From positions 1,187,001 through 1,251,000 of the forward strand of contig NZ_FXWM01000001.1 of the NCBI RefSeq assembly GCF_900177675.1: a stretch of 64,000 nucleotides of DNA. Direction: 5' to 3'. Below the pieces are notes generated by a model. That model saw only the letters and a program-made list of their open reading frames with translations, was not told the DNA's origin and made no database searches. Shown piece after piece: positions 56,574 to 64,000 of the stretch. Each line of letters opens with the position of its first letter. Position 1 is the first letter of the stretch. A program made the position numbers and the translations under genes. The stretch comes from Bacillus sp. OV166 (lineage in GTDB: Bacteria; Bacillota; Bacilli; Bacillales; Cytobacillaceae).

Positions 56574-56724
56574 GATTCCGAATTAGTTTCTATAAATTTG
56601 GAAGATAATCTAACATGGTTTTTAATAAAGTGGCATAACTCCCGGTTGTTGGCAGAACGGAGGGAGAAAAGTGCGATAAAAAATCCCATTCTCTATAGAA
56701 GGAATGGGATTGAAGGTTAGCTCT

Positions 56725-57051
56725 TTACTTTTTCCTTATACCAAATTGGGCGTTTAATTGCCCTTGAATCATCTTTCTGCGTATATCTTCTTGGTTGTGT
56801 TTCTTTTGTTCACGAAGCATTTCTTTCCTAATATCATGTGTTTGAATTCCATCTTCAATTTTATTGGCAATATCCATCAATAGTTCAACATCTGAAAATG
56901 AAAATTTGCGGCTTCCACCAGCAGACCTTTCAGGAAAAATAAGCTTTCGTTCTTCATAATACCGTATTTGTCGTTCGGAGAGACCGGTGAGGTCCCGAAC
57001 AATCCCGATTGTAATCACTTTTTTATCTTTATATGATATGTCTTTTCCCAT
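56725..57051 (-). CDS. tnrA: Nitrogen-responsive MerR-family regulator TnrA
   Basis: 108 residues, the TnrA size. [20 protein letters not shown] (residues 6-25) and [20 protein letters not shown] form the MerR-type winged helix; [20 protein letters not shown] follows. The C-terminal helix ending [12 protein letters not shown] matches the glutamine-synthetase-binding tail of TnrA rather than the longer GlnR tail. It senses feedback-inhibited glutamine synthetase and activates nitrogen-scavenging genes. A perfect TnrA box lies in its own promoter. Only a weak GGTGAG precedes the ATG. Confidence 0.93.
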   Translation of the reverse strand: MGKDISYKDKKVITIGIVRDLTGLSERQIRYYEERKLIFPERSAGGSRKFSFSDVELLMDIANKIEDGIQTHDIRKEMLREQKKHNQEDIRRKMIQGQLNAQFGIRKK

Positions 57052-57116
57052 TTTTGCGTCTCACCACACCCTATTGTTTGCATAATTAATCAATTTGTTA
57101 ATTTAATATTATAATA

Positions 57117-57133
57117 TGTTAGATTTTCTTACA
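57117..57133 (-). promoter_or_regulatory. TnrA box upstream of tnrA (autoregulation)
   Basis: TGTTAGATTTTCTTACA matches TGTNAN7TNACA exactly, 66 bases before the tnrA start, and abuts TATAAT on the minus strand. Confidence 0.8.
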
Positions 57134-57196
57134 TTGGACTGGGTATTCAAACCATTTTACTTGTTTTTCAGAAGAAATTTCTATGGAGTGCATTCG

Positions 57197-57361
57197 TCAT
57201 GATTTTGTTGGGGGAAATATTTTTTTGTATAGGCTTTCCAGTTCATTGAAGGTAAGAGAGTAAAGCTCGTGGTCAGAAGAATTAGACATGCCTGAGTCTA
57301 ACAACTTCTTAATATAAAACTGCCTAAGGCGTTCGAGTCCTTTACGCAAATGAGTGGCCAA
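57197..57361 (-). CDS. Small FbpA-like (Fur-regulated basic protein) protein, 54 residues
   Basis: The frame from TTG 57361 to TGA 57197 reads MATHLRKGLERLRQFYIKKL, then LLDSGMSNSSDHELYSLTFN and ELESLYKKIF. The pattern of a basic helix, a DSG loop and 'ELYSLTFNELE.LYK' fits the Fur-regulated basic protein A family. AAGGGGTG lies upstream. No clear Fur box was found, so iron control is unproved. Its neighbour at 57387 is another small gene on the same strand, 25 bases upstream, so they form a small operon. Confidence 0.6.
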   Translation of the reverse strand: MATHLRKGLERLRQFYIKKLLDSGMSNSSDHELYSLTFNELESLYKKIFPPTKS

Positions 57362-57386
57362 CTTTCATCACCCCTTCAAACTGAAT

Positions 57387-57524
57387 TTAATAATTTTGTA
57401 GTCTTCTTAAAAGCTCATTTGCTTGAGATCCCATTGCTTTCATAAGTTCTTCATATAACTCATCTCTTAACTTATCTAATTGAAGGATTCTTTCAGCTAG
57501 CTTAATATCATTTCTTCGATACAT
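57387..57524 (-). CDS. Small hypothetical protein, 45 residues
   Basis: Reads MYRRNDIKLAERILQLDKLR and DELYEELMKAMGSQANELLR: one long amphipathic, probably coiled helix. AAAGGAGG lies 9 bases before the ATG at 57524, a strong site, so translation is likely; the longer frame to 57578 is not supported. No family is recognised. It lies directly upstream of the FbpA-like gene. Confidence 0.65.
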   Translation of the reverse strand: MYRRNDIKLAERILQLDKLRDELYEELMKAMGSQANELLRRLQNY

Positions 57525-57679
57525 TTGAAATCCTCCTTTCTTTCCTTGTTTATAATGAAAAGTTAACTGAATTTTCACTCCTTGTCAGTGGTTTTGTTAG
57601 ATAAGCTGACAGGAATTTTAAATCTCCATCCAAGATTGGGTAAAACAATCTGACTATGTATGCTTGGGGAATAAAAAGA

Positions 57680-57700
57680 ACCGGGCATGCCCGGTCCTTA
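57680..57700 (-). terminator. Intrinsic terminator of the 57710 gene
   Basis: ACCGGGCATGCCCGGT (57680-57695) is a perfect palindrome; on the minus strand TCTTTTTATT follows. Confidence 0.7.
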
Positions 57701-57709
57701 AAGTTTCTC

Positions 57710-58093
57710 TTAGTATTCTCCATCAAATGGTGTGAATGGGAAATTAAATCTTCTTTCAACTGCACGGAGGCGTTGATTCACGCGTTGGAGTCTTCGGTCG
57801 ATTTGGGCTACTTGACGTTGTAGTTGATTGATCTCCCTTTCTTGACGTTCATTCGCTCTCTCCAGTTGATTCAGTCTGCGCTCAACCTGCTGTGGCTGCC
57901 TTGCTGGGTCATATTGTTCAGGTTGAAGATAGGGATTAAATGGTTCTTCCTGAACATAGGGATTCATTTGCTCTTGTATATCATAGGAAATAAATTGTTC
58001 TGGTTGACCATAGTAATTCACTTGTTCTGGTTGTACATAGGCATTATAATCAACCGGCATTTGTGGCATTTGATAATAACCATACGGATTCAT
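57710..58093 (-). CDS. Low-complexity Tyr/Gln/Pro-rich protein with C-terminal coiled coil
   Basis: 127 residues. The first 65 residues are low-complexity, with repeated 'NPY' and 'QPEQ' units (PQMPVDYNAYVQPEQVNYYG, NPYVQEEPFNPYLQPEQY). The last 60 are a heptad-patterned coiled coil (RRLNQLERANERQEREINQL, then QRQVAQIDRRLQRVNQRLRA). Such composition is typical of spore-coat or spore-surface proteins in Bacillaceae, but no family is recognised. AGGAGAG precedes the ATG. It stands alone, with its own terminator. Confidence 0.75.
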   Translation of the reverse strand: MNPYGYYQMPQMPVDYNAYVQPEQVNYYGQPEQFISYDIQEQMNPYVQEEPFNPYLQPEQYDPARQPQQVERRLNQLERANERQEREINQLQRQVAQIDRRLQRVNQRLRAVERRFNFPFTPFDGEY

Positions 58094-58214
58094 TGGGCAT
58101 CTCTCCTTATGTGGTAAATACCCTATAGATTATGTGGGTGTATGGGAGCTGTAACGGCTAATGCCCATAGACATTCTCTGACTTCGTGGATATTTCAACC
58201 TATGAAACTAAAAA

Positions 58215-58236
58215 TGAGATGACCAAAGTCATCTCA
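58215..58236 (-). terminator. Intrinsic terminator of the YhdH-type reductase gene
   Basis: TGAGATGAC (58215-58223) pairs with GTCATCTCA (58228-58236); the minus strand continues TTTTTAG. Confidence 0.8.
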
Positions 58237-58248
58237 GGGGAAAAGAAT

Positions 58249-59241
58249 TTACAGCTTTACAATTGTTCTTCCGCGTGCCTCACCTTTGAGGATCGAGGAT
58301 AAATCATTGGGTAATTCTTCGAGTGATACTTCTTTATTCATCACATTTAATAAATTATCTGGTTTAAAGTCAGTAGCCATTCGCTTCCACAAGGCGATTC
58401 TGGTTTCCATTGGACAATAAACTGAATCAATTCCAAGCAAATTGACTCCTCTTAGTATGAAAGGGAATACCGTAGTAGGTACATCGCCGCCGCCAGTAAG
58501 ACCGCTGACTGCTACAGAACCGTTGTAAGTAATTTTACTAAGGATAGAGGCAAGCGTTTTGCCGCCGACAGGATCCACAGCGGCCGCCCAAAGTTGTTTA
58601 TCTAACGCTCTGATTTTTTCGCCTGTTACGTCCTCGCGCGAAAGAATCTCACTCGCTCCAATTTCAATGAGGAAGTCATGTTCTGATTGTTTACCTGTAC
58701 TGGCAACGACATGATAGCCTCGTTTAGCAAGAATGGCTACAGCGATACTGCCAACCCCGCCTGTAGCACCTGTAACTAGGACACTTCCCTTTTCAGGTGT
58801 TAAGCCGTTTTCCTCTAAGCGTTGGACAGATAATGCGGCCGTGAACCCCGCCGTGCCATATACCATTGCTTCTTTTAAGGACAAGCCTTCGGGCAATGGT
58901 ACAACCCATTCGGCAGGAATCTGAGCATATTCACCATAGCCGCCATAATGAGCGACTCCAATCTCATAACTAGTAGCAATCACTTCATCGCCTGCTTTAA
59001 AGCGTGAATCATTAGAACTGACCACCACACCGGCTAAGTCGATTCCTGGAATAAAAGGGTAGGATCTTACAATTTTCCCATCAGGGGTACTTGCCAATCC
59101 ATCCTTGTAGTTCACACTTGAATAGCTGACCTTGATTAGGACGTCACCTGCTTGAAGGTCTTGAATGGTTACTTTTTTTACGTTTACAGTAAAGTCATTT
59201 TCCGTCTTGTCGATAACTAATGCCTTAAATGGTTCGTTCAT
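58249..59241 (-). CDS. YhdH/YhfP-family NADPH-dependent quinone oxidoreductase (acryloyl-CoA reductase type)
   Basis: 330 residues, medium-chain reductase without zinc ligands. Motifs are VSYSSVNYKDGLASTPDGKI near residue 38, PFIPGIDLAGVVVSS near residue 62, HYGGYGEYAQIPAEWVVPLP near residue 96, MVYGTAGFTAALSVQRLEEN near residue 125 and VLVTGATGGVGSIAVAILAK near residue 154 (NADPH site). Relatives reduce acrylyl-CoA or quinones in the cytosol; the substrate here is not visible. A sole gene with its own terminator. Confidence 0.9.
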   Translation of the reverse strand: MNEPFKALVIDKTENDFTVNVKKVTIQDLQAGDVLIKVSYSSVNYKDGLASTPDGKIVRSYPFIPGIDLAGVVVSSNDSRFKAGDEVIATSYEIGVAHYGGYGEYAQIPAEWVVPLPEGLSLKEAMVYGTAGFTAALSVQRLEENGLTPEKGSVLVTGATGGVGSIAVAILAKRGYHVVASTGKQSEHDFLIEIGASEILSREDVTGEKIRALDKQLWAAAVDPVGGKTLASILSKITYNGSVAVSGLTGGGDVPTTVFPFILRGVNLLGIDSVYCPMETRIALWKRMATDFKPDNLLNVMNKEVSLEELPNDLSSILKGEARGRTIVKL

Positions 59242-59440
59242 TTTTTAACCCCCTATGCATCTCAATTAGTTAAATATAAATATACATTCCCAACTAATCA
59301 ATGACAGGAAGGTGACAGGTAATATCATAAGTAAAAACAGAATGTTAAAGAGTAGTGCAGAGGAATGTTATAAGTCATTATTCTACGATGCTACACACTT
59401 CAGGTTATTATAGTATTAATATAGTAAAATATTAAAAATA

Positions 59441-59469
59441 TTGAATATAAAGTCAAAACAGGTTATAAT
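59441..59469 (+). promoter_or_regulatory. Sigma-A promoter of the amino acid ABC transporter
   Basis: TTGAAT (59441-59446), a 17-base spacer and TATAAT (59464-59469), about 70 bases before the binding-protein ATG. The remaining 300 bases from 59242 hold nothing else recognisable; no riboswitch or T-box is seen. Confidence 0.75.
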
Positions 59470-59540
59470 CATGTATATTCAAAATATTATCAATACTCAT
59501 AATAATTACTTTTATAAAAAAACATTGGAGGTCTGAACAA

Positions 59541-60362
59541 ATGAAAAAATTTAAACTATTTTCAACTGTATTAATGGTAGCACTACTCTTAGTTCTTTCA
59601 GCTTGTGGAACGAGTAAGAGTACAAGCACAACAACTGGGGGAGACGGGGAAAAGAAGACATTGCGTGTGGTAACAGATGCCGCCTATGCACCTTTTGAAT
59701 ACCAGGATAAAGGGGAAGTCGTCGGTTTTGATATCGATTTTATCAATGCAGTAGCAAAAGAAGCTGGTTATAAAATTAATGTGGTGCATGTTGGCTGGGA
59801 TCCGATTTTCGTTGAATTAGATAAGAAAATCGCTGACATTGGACTTTCTGCCATCACCATCAACGATGAAAGAAAACAAACCTATGATTTTTCAGTACCT
59901 TACTTTTTATCAACCAATAAAATCTTAGTTCCAAAAGATAGTGATATTAAGAGTGCAGCAGATTTAAAGAATAATAAAACGGTAGCTGTTCAAAATGCAA
60001 CAACTGGACAAGAAGCAGTTGAAGGTCTTTTAGGCAAAAATAGCGATAAAATCAAAAAGTTTGAAAATAATAACCTAGCAATCTTAGAACTAAAAAGCGG
60101 CGGAGCAGATGCTGTAGTTGCTGATAACACAGTTATCGAGCAATATGCAAAAAACAACCCGAAAGATAATTTTGTTGTCATTGATGATTCAGCTGCTTTT
60201 GCTAAGGAATTTTACGGACTAATGTTTCCAAAGGGAAGCAAGATTAAAGCAGACTTTGATAAAGCTGTAAAAGCGGTTATTGATAACGGAACGTATGCAG
60301 ATGTATACAAGAAGTGGTTTAAAGTAGAACCGGATACCCAGATCTTAAAGGATCAGCAGTAA
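59541..60362 (+). CDS. Polar amino acid ABC transporter substrate-binding lipoprotein
   Basis: 273 residues. Signal peptide with lipobox LSAC (Cys near residue 22), then a Ser/Thr-rich linker. Family 3 solute-binding motifs are LRVVTDAAYAPFEYQDKGEV near residue 41, GFDIDFINAVAKEAGY near residue 62, DIGLSAITINDERKQTYDFS near residue 99 and TVAVQNATTGQEAV near residue 148. Such proteins bind Gln, Arg, His or Cys; the ligand here cannot be chosen. GGAGGT precedes the ATG. A hairpin terminator separates it from the permease gene. Confidence 0.93.
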   Translation: MKKFKLFSTVLMVALLLVLSACGTSKSTSTTTGGDGEKKTLRVVTDAAYAPFEYQDKGEVVGFDIDFINAVAKEAGYKINVVHVGWDPIFVELDKKIADIGLSAITINDERKQTYDFSVPYFLSTNKILVPKDSDIKSAADLKNNKTVAVQNATTGQEAVEGLLGKNSDKIKKFENNNLAILELKSGGADAVVADNTVIEQYAKNNPKDNFVVIDDSAAFAKEFYGLMFPKGSKIKADFDKAVKAVIDNGTYADVYKKWFKVEPDTQILKDQQ

Positions 60363-60373
60363 TATTGCTTATT

Positions 60374-60412
60374 AAATTGCGTAACTCTTAACTTAGCAGT
60401 TACGCAATTTTT
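60374..60412 (+). terminator. Terminator/attenuator between binding protein and permease genes
   Basis: Perfect 13-base arms AAATTGCGTAACT (60374-60386) and AGTTACGCAATTT (60398-60410), then Ts. It would keep the binding protein in excess over the membrane parts, with partial read-through. Confidence 0.8.
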
Positions 60413-60461
60413 GTTGTTAGATTCGATAATTAGCTTGTTGTTTAATAGGGGGATTTAAAGT

Positions 60462-61118
60462 ATGGATTTTCGTTGGGATATTTTAGTTGAATATGCTCCT
60501 TTTTTTCTTAAAGGGACATTACTAACCATTGGACTTTCAATCGCAAGTATTTTGATTGGTACCATTCTTGGCTTATTCATCGGATTAGGGAAAATAATGA
60601 AAAATAAGCTCCTCGCCTGGCCTTTTACCATTTACATTACCTTTTTTCGAGGTACACCATTACTCGTTCAAATATTATTAATCCATTTTGCCGTCGTACC
60701 TCTTTTTCTTGGAAAAACAAGTCCTATTTTAGCTGCAATTCTTACTCTATCATTAAACGCTGCGGCATATATCGCTGAAATCTTCCGCGCGGGTATTCAA
60801 TCAATTGATCGGGGGCAGATGGAGGCAGCTCGTTCACTAGGGATGAATCATGTACAGGCTATGCGGGAAATCATCCTTCCGCAAGCCTTTAAACGAATGA
60901 TTCCACCGCTTGGAAATGAATTTATCGTCTTAATAAAAGAGTCATCGCTTGCGGCTTTAATTGCAGCCCCTGAGCTTATGTATTGGGGACGAGCCATGCA
61001 AGGACAATATTTCCGAGTCTGGGAACCGTATCTTGCGGCCGCAGTTATTTATCTTGTGTTAACACTTTCCTTAAGCTTTCTGTTAAATCTTCTTGAAAGG
61101 AGGTTGGCAACCGAATGA
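60462..61118 (+). CDS. Amino acid ABC transporter permease (HisMQ family)
   Basis: 218 residues with five or six predicted helices. The His/Glu/Gln/Arg/opine family motifs are [20 protein letters not shown] near residue 64 and the EAA loop [20 protein letters not shown] near residue 122. [20 protein letters not shown] follows. Only one permease is present, so it probably forms a homodimer. Stop and next start overlap by four bases (ATGA). Confidence 0.93.
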   Translation: MDFRWDILVEYAPFFLKGTLLTIGLSIASILIGTILGLFIGLGKIMKNKLLAWPFTIYITFFRGTPLLVQILLIHFAVVPLFLGKTSPILAAILTLSLNAAAYIAEIFRAGIQSIDRGQMEAARSLGMNHVQAMREIILPQAFKRMIPPLGNEFIVLIKESSLAALIAAPELMYWGRAMQGQYFRVWEPYLAAAVIYLVLTLSLSFLLNLLERRLATE

Positions 61119-61837
61119 TTCAGGTGAAGAATTTAAAAAAATCCTTTGGCAAAAACGAAGTCCTCAAGGACATCAATGTTACAGTCAAGAATCAAGAAGT
61201 AGTCGTTGTAATTGGACCTTCGGGTTCCGGAAAATCAACATTTCTTCGCTGCATAAATATGCTAGAAACGATTACCGGTGGTCATGTCTTAATTGAAGGA
61301 ATCGATTTGACGGACAAAAAAACAGATATCAATAAAGTACGTACAGAAGTGGGAATGGTTTTTCAGCAATTCAATCTTTTTCCGCATAAAAAAGTGATTG
61401 AAAATATAATGCTTGCACCAATGAAAGTAAGAAATATTCCAAAGGAAAAAGCGAGAGCTAAGGGTTTGGAACTTTTACGGAAAGTTGGATTAGAGGATAA
61501 GGCAGATGCCTATCCCGATTCTTTATCAGGCGGGCAAAAGCAGCGGGTTGCGATTGCAAGGGCGCTAGCAATGGAGCCGAAAATCATGCTTTTTGATGAA
61601 CCAACGTCTGCACTCGACCCTGAAATGGTTGGCGAGGTACTTGAGGTTATGAAGGAGCTAGCTAAAGAAGGAATGACGATGGTGGTTGTGACACATGAAA
61701 TGGGCTTTGCCAAAGAAGTGGGCGATCGGGTTATATTTATGGATGGCGGATTGATTGTCGAAGAAAATGTTCCGAACGAATTATTTGATCATCCGAAGGA
61801 AGAACGGACAAAGGCGTTTTTAAGTAAGGTTTTATAA
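61115..61837 (+). CDS. Amino acid ABC transporter ATP-binding protein (GlnQ family)
   Basis: 240 residues. Complete ATPase: Walker [21 protein letters not shown] near residue 32, Q-loop [12 protein letters not shown] near residue 84, signature [20 protein letters not shown] near residue 135, Walker [20 protein letters not shown] near residue 156 and H-loop [15 protein letters not shown] near residue 191. Powers the upstream permease. The operon ends with a strong terminator. Confidence 0.95.
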   Translation: MIQVKNLKKSFGKNEVLKDINVTVKNQEVVVVIGPSGSGKSTFLRCINMLETITGGHVLIEGIDLTDKKTDINKVRTEVGMVFQQFNLFPHKKVIENIMLAPMKVRNIPKEKARAKGLELLRKVGLEDKADAYPDSLSGGQKQRVAIARALAMEPKIMLFDEPTSALDPEMVGEVLEVMKELAKEGMTMVVVTHEMGFAKEVGDRVIFMDGGLIVEENVPNELFDHPKEERTKAFLSKVL

Positions 61838-61840
61838 CTA

Positions 61841-61867
61841 AAAGGGAGGCTCAAAGCCTCCTTTTTG
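61841..61867 (+). terminator. Terminator of the amino acid ABC operon
   Basis: GGAGGC (61845-61850), loop TCAAA, GCCTCC (61856-61861), then TTTTT. Confidence 0.85.
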
Positions 61868-62134
61868 TTATTTCCTCGAATGCCATCTTTCCAGCTTCGG
61901 AATGTTTCTTGTAAACATCCCCGCAATAAACTTCGGCATCCCAAATTCAACAATCTTTTCTTTTACTCTTTCTTTCATTTCGGCAACTGTAATATGAGGT
62001 AAAGTGAATTCTCCGTTCATATAGCAGTGGCTGCAGTACTTGGTGCTTTTCGTTCCATCCTTTTCTGTCCCGCCCCCAAGCTCATCTTTTGCTAACGGCA
62101 TTCCACAGCTTTGACAGCTTTTATAGGTGGTCAT
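61868..62134 (-). CDS. Putative zinc-ribbon domain protein
   Basis: 88 residues. YKSCQSCGMPLAKDELGGGT (residues 4-23) and YCSHCYMNGEFTLPHITVAE supply the two CxxC knuckles of a zinc ribbon. The C-terminal half is a basic helix (MKERVKEKIVEFGMPKFIAG). Found widely as a small stand-alone protein of unknown function. The ATG at 62134 follows GGAGTG; a GTG at 62143 is the alternative. Confidence 0.82.
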   Translation of the reverse strand: MTTYKSCQSCGMPLAKDELGGGTEKDGTKSTKYCSHCYMNGEFTLPHITVAEMKERVKEKIVEFGMPKFIAGMFTRNIPKLERWHSRK

Positions 62135-62151
62135 TTCTATCACTCCATTCT

Positions 62152-62658
62152 TTATTCAAAGTCAAAAACATCAACAATCCGGTCTGCTTTTAGCCGGTTT
62201 TGACACAGTTTAAATAATTGTCCCAAAAATACTTCAACCTCAAGTAATGTAGAAGGCAGTTTGATTTGAACGGTTGTTGAACCAAACATTTGTTTAAAGT
62301 AGGCTTTTCTTTGGTCATTTTTTCCATCCCGTTTAAATGGTTTGTATCCCCAAACAATATGAGGGACCCCATCAATTTCTTGGATTTGTCGTATCTCTGC
62401 GCAAGTTGTGGACCGATCATGTGCATAAATGACTAAATAATAGTTGTCATTACGATGCCAATCAATTAATAAAAAGTAATAGCCCGTATCGCTATCTGGC
62501 CTGGTTACTTCATATGCTGCTAACGTTGGTTTCCCATTTGTCCATTGATGAAATTTTTGGAGGCTGCCACCAGTAATTTCAAGTTTTTTAATCTCATAGA
62601 TCGATGAATTAGAGGATTCGATACAGTTAGCTAAAAATATGGCTTGTTCCTTTTCCAA
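62152..62658 (-). CDS. Hypothetical protein, 168 residues
   Basis: Starts at TTG 62658, which follows AAAGGGG. Features include YEVTRPDSDTGYYFLLIDWH near residue 49, YYLVIYAHDRSTTCAEIRQI near residue 73, then GVPHIVWGYKPFKRDGKNDQ and RKAYFKQMFGS, suggesting an alpha/beta fold. No family is recognised. It lies 17 bases upstream of the zinc-ribbon gene on the same strand, so both are likely one transcript. Confidence 0.65.
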   Translation of the reverse strand: MEKEQAIFLANCIESSNSSIYEIKKLEITGGSLQKFHQWTNGKPTLAAYEVTRPDSDTGYYFLLIDWHRNDNYYLVIYAHDRSTTCAEIRQIQEIDGVPHIVWGYKPFKRDGKNDQRKAYFKQMFGSTTVQIKLPSTLLEVEVFLGQLFKLCQNRLKADRIVDVFDFE

Positions 62659-62817
62659 CTTAGATTTCCCCTTTATGTATTTGAACCAATTATACTTTGA
62701 AAGTGGATGAAAAAGAAAGAATGTCCAAATTTAACTTAAACTTATTTTTAACTGAATTAGAAAGTGATATACTTTATTTATTGATTATTCTGAAAAATAA
62801 ACCAGGAGGTTATTTAA

Positions 62818-64000
62818 TGAATTTTTACAAAGAAGATTTTCAGTTTCAATCCTTGCTTAAAGAGTTACTCGATCAACCCTTTTTTGAATATGCAGACAAG
62901 GAGTTAACTGTCTTTGGTGAGAAATGTGCAACTGCTGTCGATGATCGGGCAAGGTTTACGGACCGGGAAGGACAGCCGCGCTTAAACAAATATGATGCCT
63001 ATGGTGAAGATATTTCTGAAGTATGGGTGAACGAAGGCTACAGAAGAACCGTTGAAGAAACTTACAATACCGGAATAGTTGGTTATGTTCATAAAGAAAT
63101 TCCAGCGCTCGGGGAAAAAGGAAATTACATTTATTCTTATGCACAAGGGTATTTGCTCTCACAAACAGAGCCTGGATTTTACTGTCCAGTCACATTGTCG
63201 ATGGCTACAGCTTATTTACTAAACCAATATGCTTTTAAAGATATTAAGGAGCGATTTTTGCCGCATGTCCTCTCAACAGGTGAAGTTACACATTATGAGG
63301 GTGCGACATTTTTAACAGAGCGTCAAGGAGGCTCCGATGTCGGTGCGAATGAGACGAAGGCTGTTGAAGAAGGGGATCATTTCAAACTCTATGGAGAAAA
63401 GTACTTTGCCTCCAATGCCGGTATGTGCGGGGTCGCTATGGTTTTAGCGCGGAAAGAAGGTGCACCATCAGGAACGAAGGGACTGACTCTATTTGCAGTG
63501 CCATGGCGAAACCAGGACGGAACACTTAATGGTATTCGTATTCGCCGTTTAAAAGATAAACTCGGTGTCAGGGCAGTCCCTTCTGCTGAGGTGGAATTTG
63601 ATGGCGCAGATGCATTTGTTGTGGGCGATCCAGCGAAAGGTTTTTACTATATGATGGAAGCTCTAAATCTATCAAGAGTCTGCAATGCTGTTGCCTCATT
63701 AGGAATTATGAGAAGAGCCTATTATGAAGCAAAGGAATATGCTTTAAAAAGGGATGCGTTCGGAAGTAAGCTCGCAAACTATCCCATGGTCAAGGACACG
63801 CTGACACGGCTTGCGGTTAAGCTCGAAATTGAAACCCGCACCGTTTTTACTTATATTCCTTTATTTGAGCGGGTCATGAATAATCAAGCAAGTCAAAAAG
63901 AGGCCATTCTCAATCGTCTCTACATCGCCCTCTTGAAAAAAGAAACGGCAGAACAAGCGATTCATTATGCACATGAAGCGATAGAAATGCACGGTGGAAA
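62818..64000 (+). CDS. Acyl-CoA dehydrogenase (3'-truncated by the window end)
   Basis: At least 394 residues, open to base 64000. CAGGAGG lies 8 bases before the ATG. Long-form (AidB-like) acyl-CoA dehydrogenase: SYAQGYLLSQTEPGFYCPVT near residue 104, EGATFLTERQGGSDVGANET near residue 160 (FAD-binding loop), LYGEKYFASNAGMCGVAMVL near residue 192, RIRRLKDKLGVRAVPSAEVE near residue 240, LNLSRVCNAVASLGIMRRAY near residue 282 and KRDAFGSKLANYPMVKDTL near residue 312. It should oxidise an acyl-CoA with FAD; chain length is unknown. Confidence 0.9.

Overview
The window is about 40% GC by eye, has strong AGGAGG-type ribosome binding sites, and carries TnrA, an internal T-box, cre- and CodY-like sites, a semiSWEET and Fur-regulated-basic-protein-like small proteins. 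This points to a Bacillaceae member of the Bacillus/Neobacillus type. No rRNA, tRNA, CRISPR array or insertion sequence was seen. The species cannot be named from this alone.

Region 1 (1-8240) is carbohydrate catabolism. It starts with the end of a LacI-type regulator, then a Gfo/Idh/MocA dehydrogenase convergent with an AraC regulator, then an operon ThuA-like / Gfo-Idh / two TIM-barrel isomerase-like enzymes / GH13 alpha-glucosidase. The combination resembles keto-glycoside disaccharide breakdown (inference). A 90-bp promoter segment occurs twice (267-356 and 2440-2529) with a covarying inverted repeat.

Region 2 (8380-15910) is an alpha-galactoside uptake operon: LacI regulator, sugar ABC binding protein, two permeases and GH36 alpha-galactosidase, followed by a GH32 gene remnant and a semiSWEET. 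The lacI promoter has a 19-bp palindrome, a weaker copy 106 bp upstream and a cre-like site. No ATPase is encoded, so a shared MsmX-type ATPase is expected.

Region 3 (15990-19680) holds small housekeeping and hypothetical genes: a tyrosine-rich small protein, an EamA exporter, rhodanese + BASS-family transporter, and two small ORFs.

Region 4 (19718-32530) is purine salvage and degradation. Adenine deaminase and guanine deaminase lie on the minus strand, divergent from a MobA/PucB-like protein, OHCU decarboxylase, uricase, HIU hydrolase, allantoinase, an M20 hydrolase and a full urease set (ureABCEFGD). The M20 gene has no stop codon and runs in frame into ureA, giving a predicted 519-residue M20-UreA fusion with a good internal ureA start. 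A perfect TnrA box sits in the divergent control region, about 50 bp upstream of the predicted +1 of the degradation operon, and tnrA itself is in this window. Together the genes would turn purines and urate into ammonia under nitrogen limitation.

Region 5 (32600-41820) is mixed: SRPBCC protein, M19 dipeptidase + P1 aminopeptidase pair, small HTH protein, DUF488, YitT, hemolysin-III/TrhA, DUF1836, a beta-helix (tailspike/pectate-lyase-like) protein, a secreted helical protein, DUF3892 and a GNAT.

Region 6 (41818-53240, minus strand) is branched-chain amino acid synthesis in the order ilvE-ilvD-[T-box]-ilvB-ilvH-ilvC-leuA-leuB-leuC-leuD. The T-box is internal, and its specifier loop reads ATC (Ile).

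Region 7 (53480-64000) has an exonuclease, a DUF294 nucleotidyltransferase, the ammonium transporter amt next to tnrA (both with TnrA boxes), small proteins, a YhdH-type reductase, a polar amino acid ABC transporter, two small minus-strand genes and the start of an acyl-CoA dehydrogenase cut by the window end.
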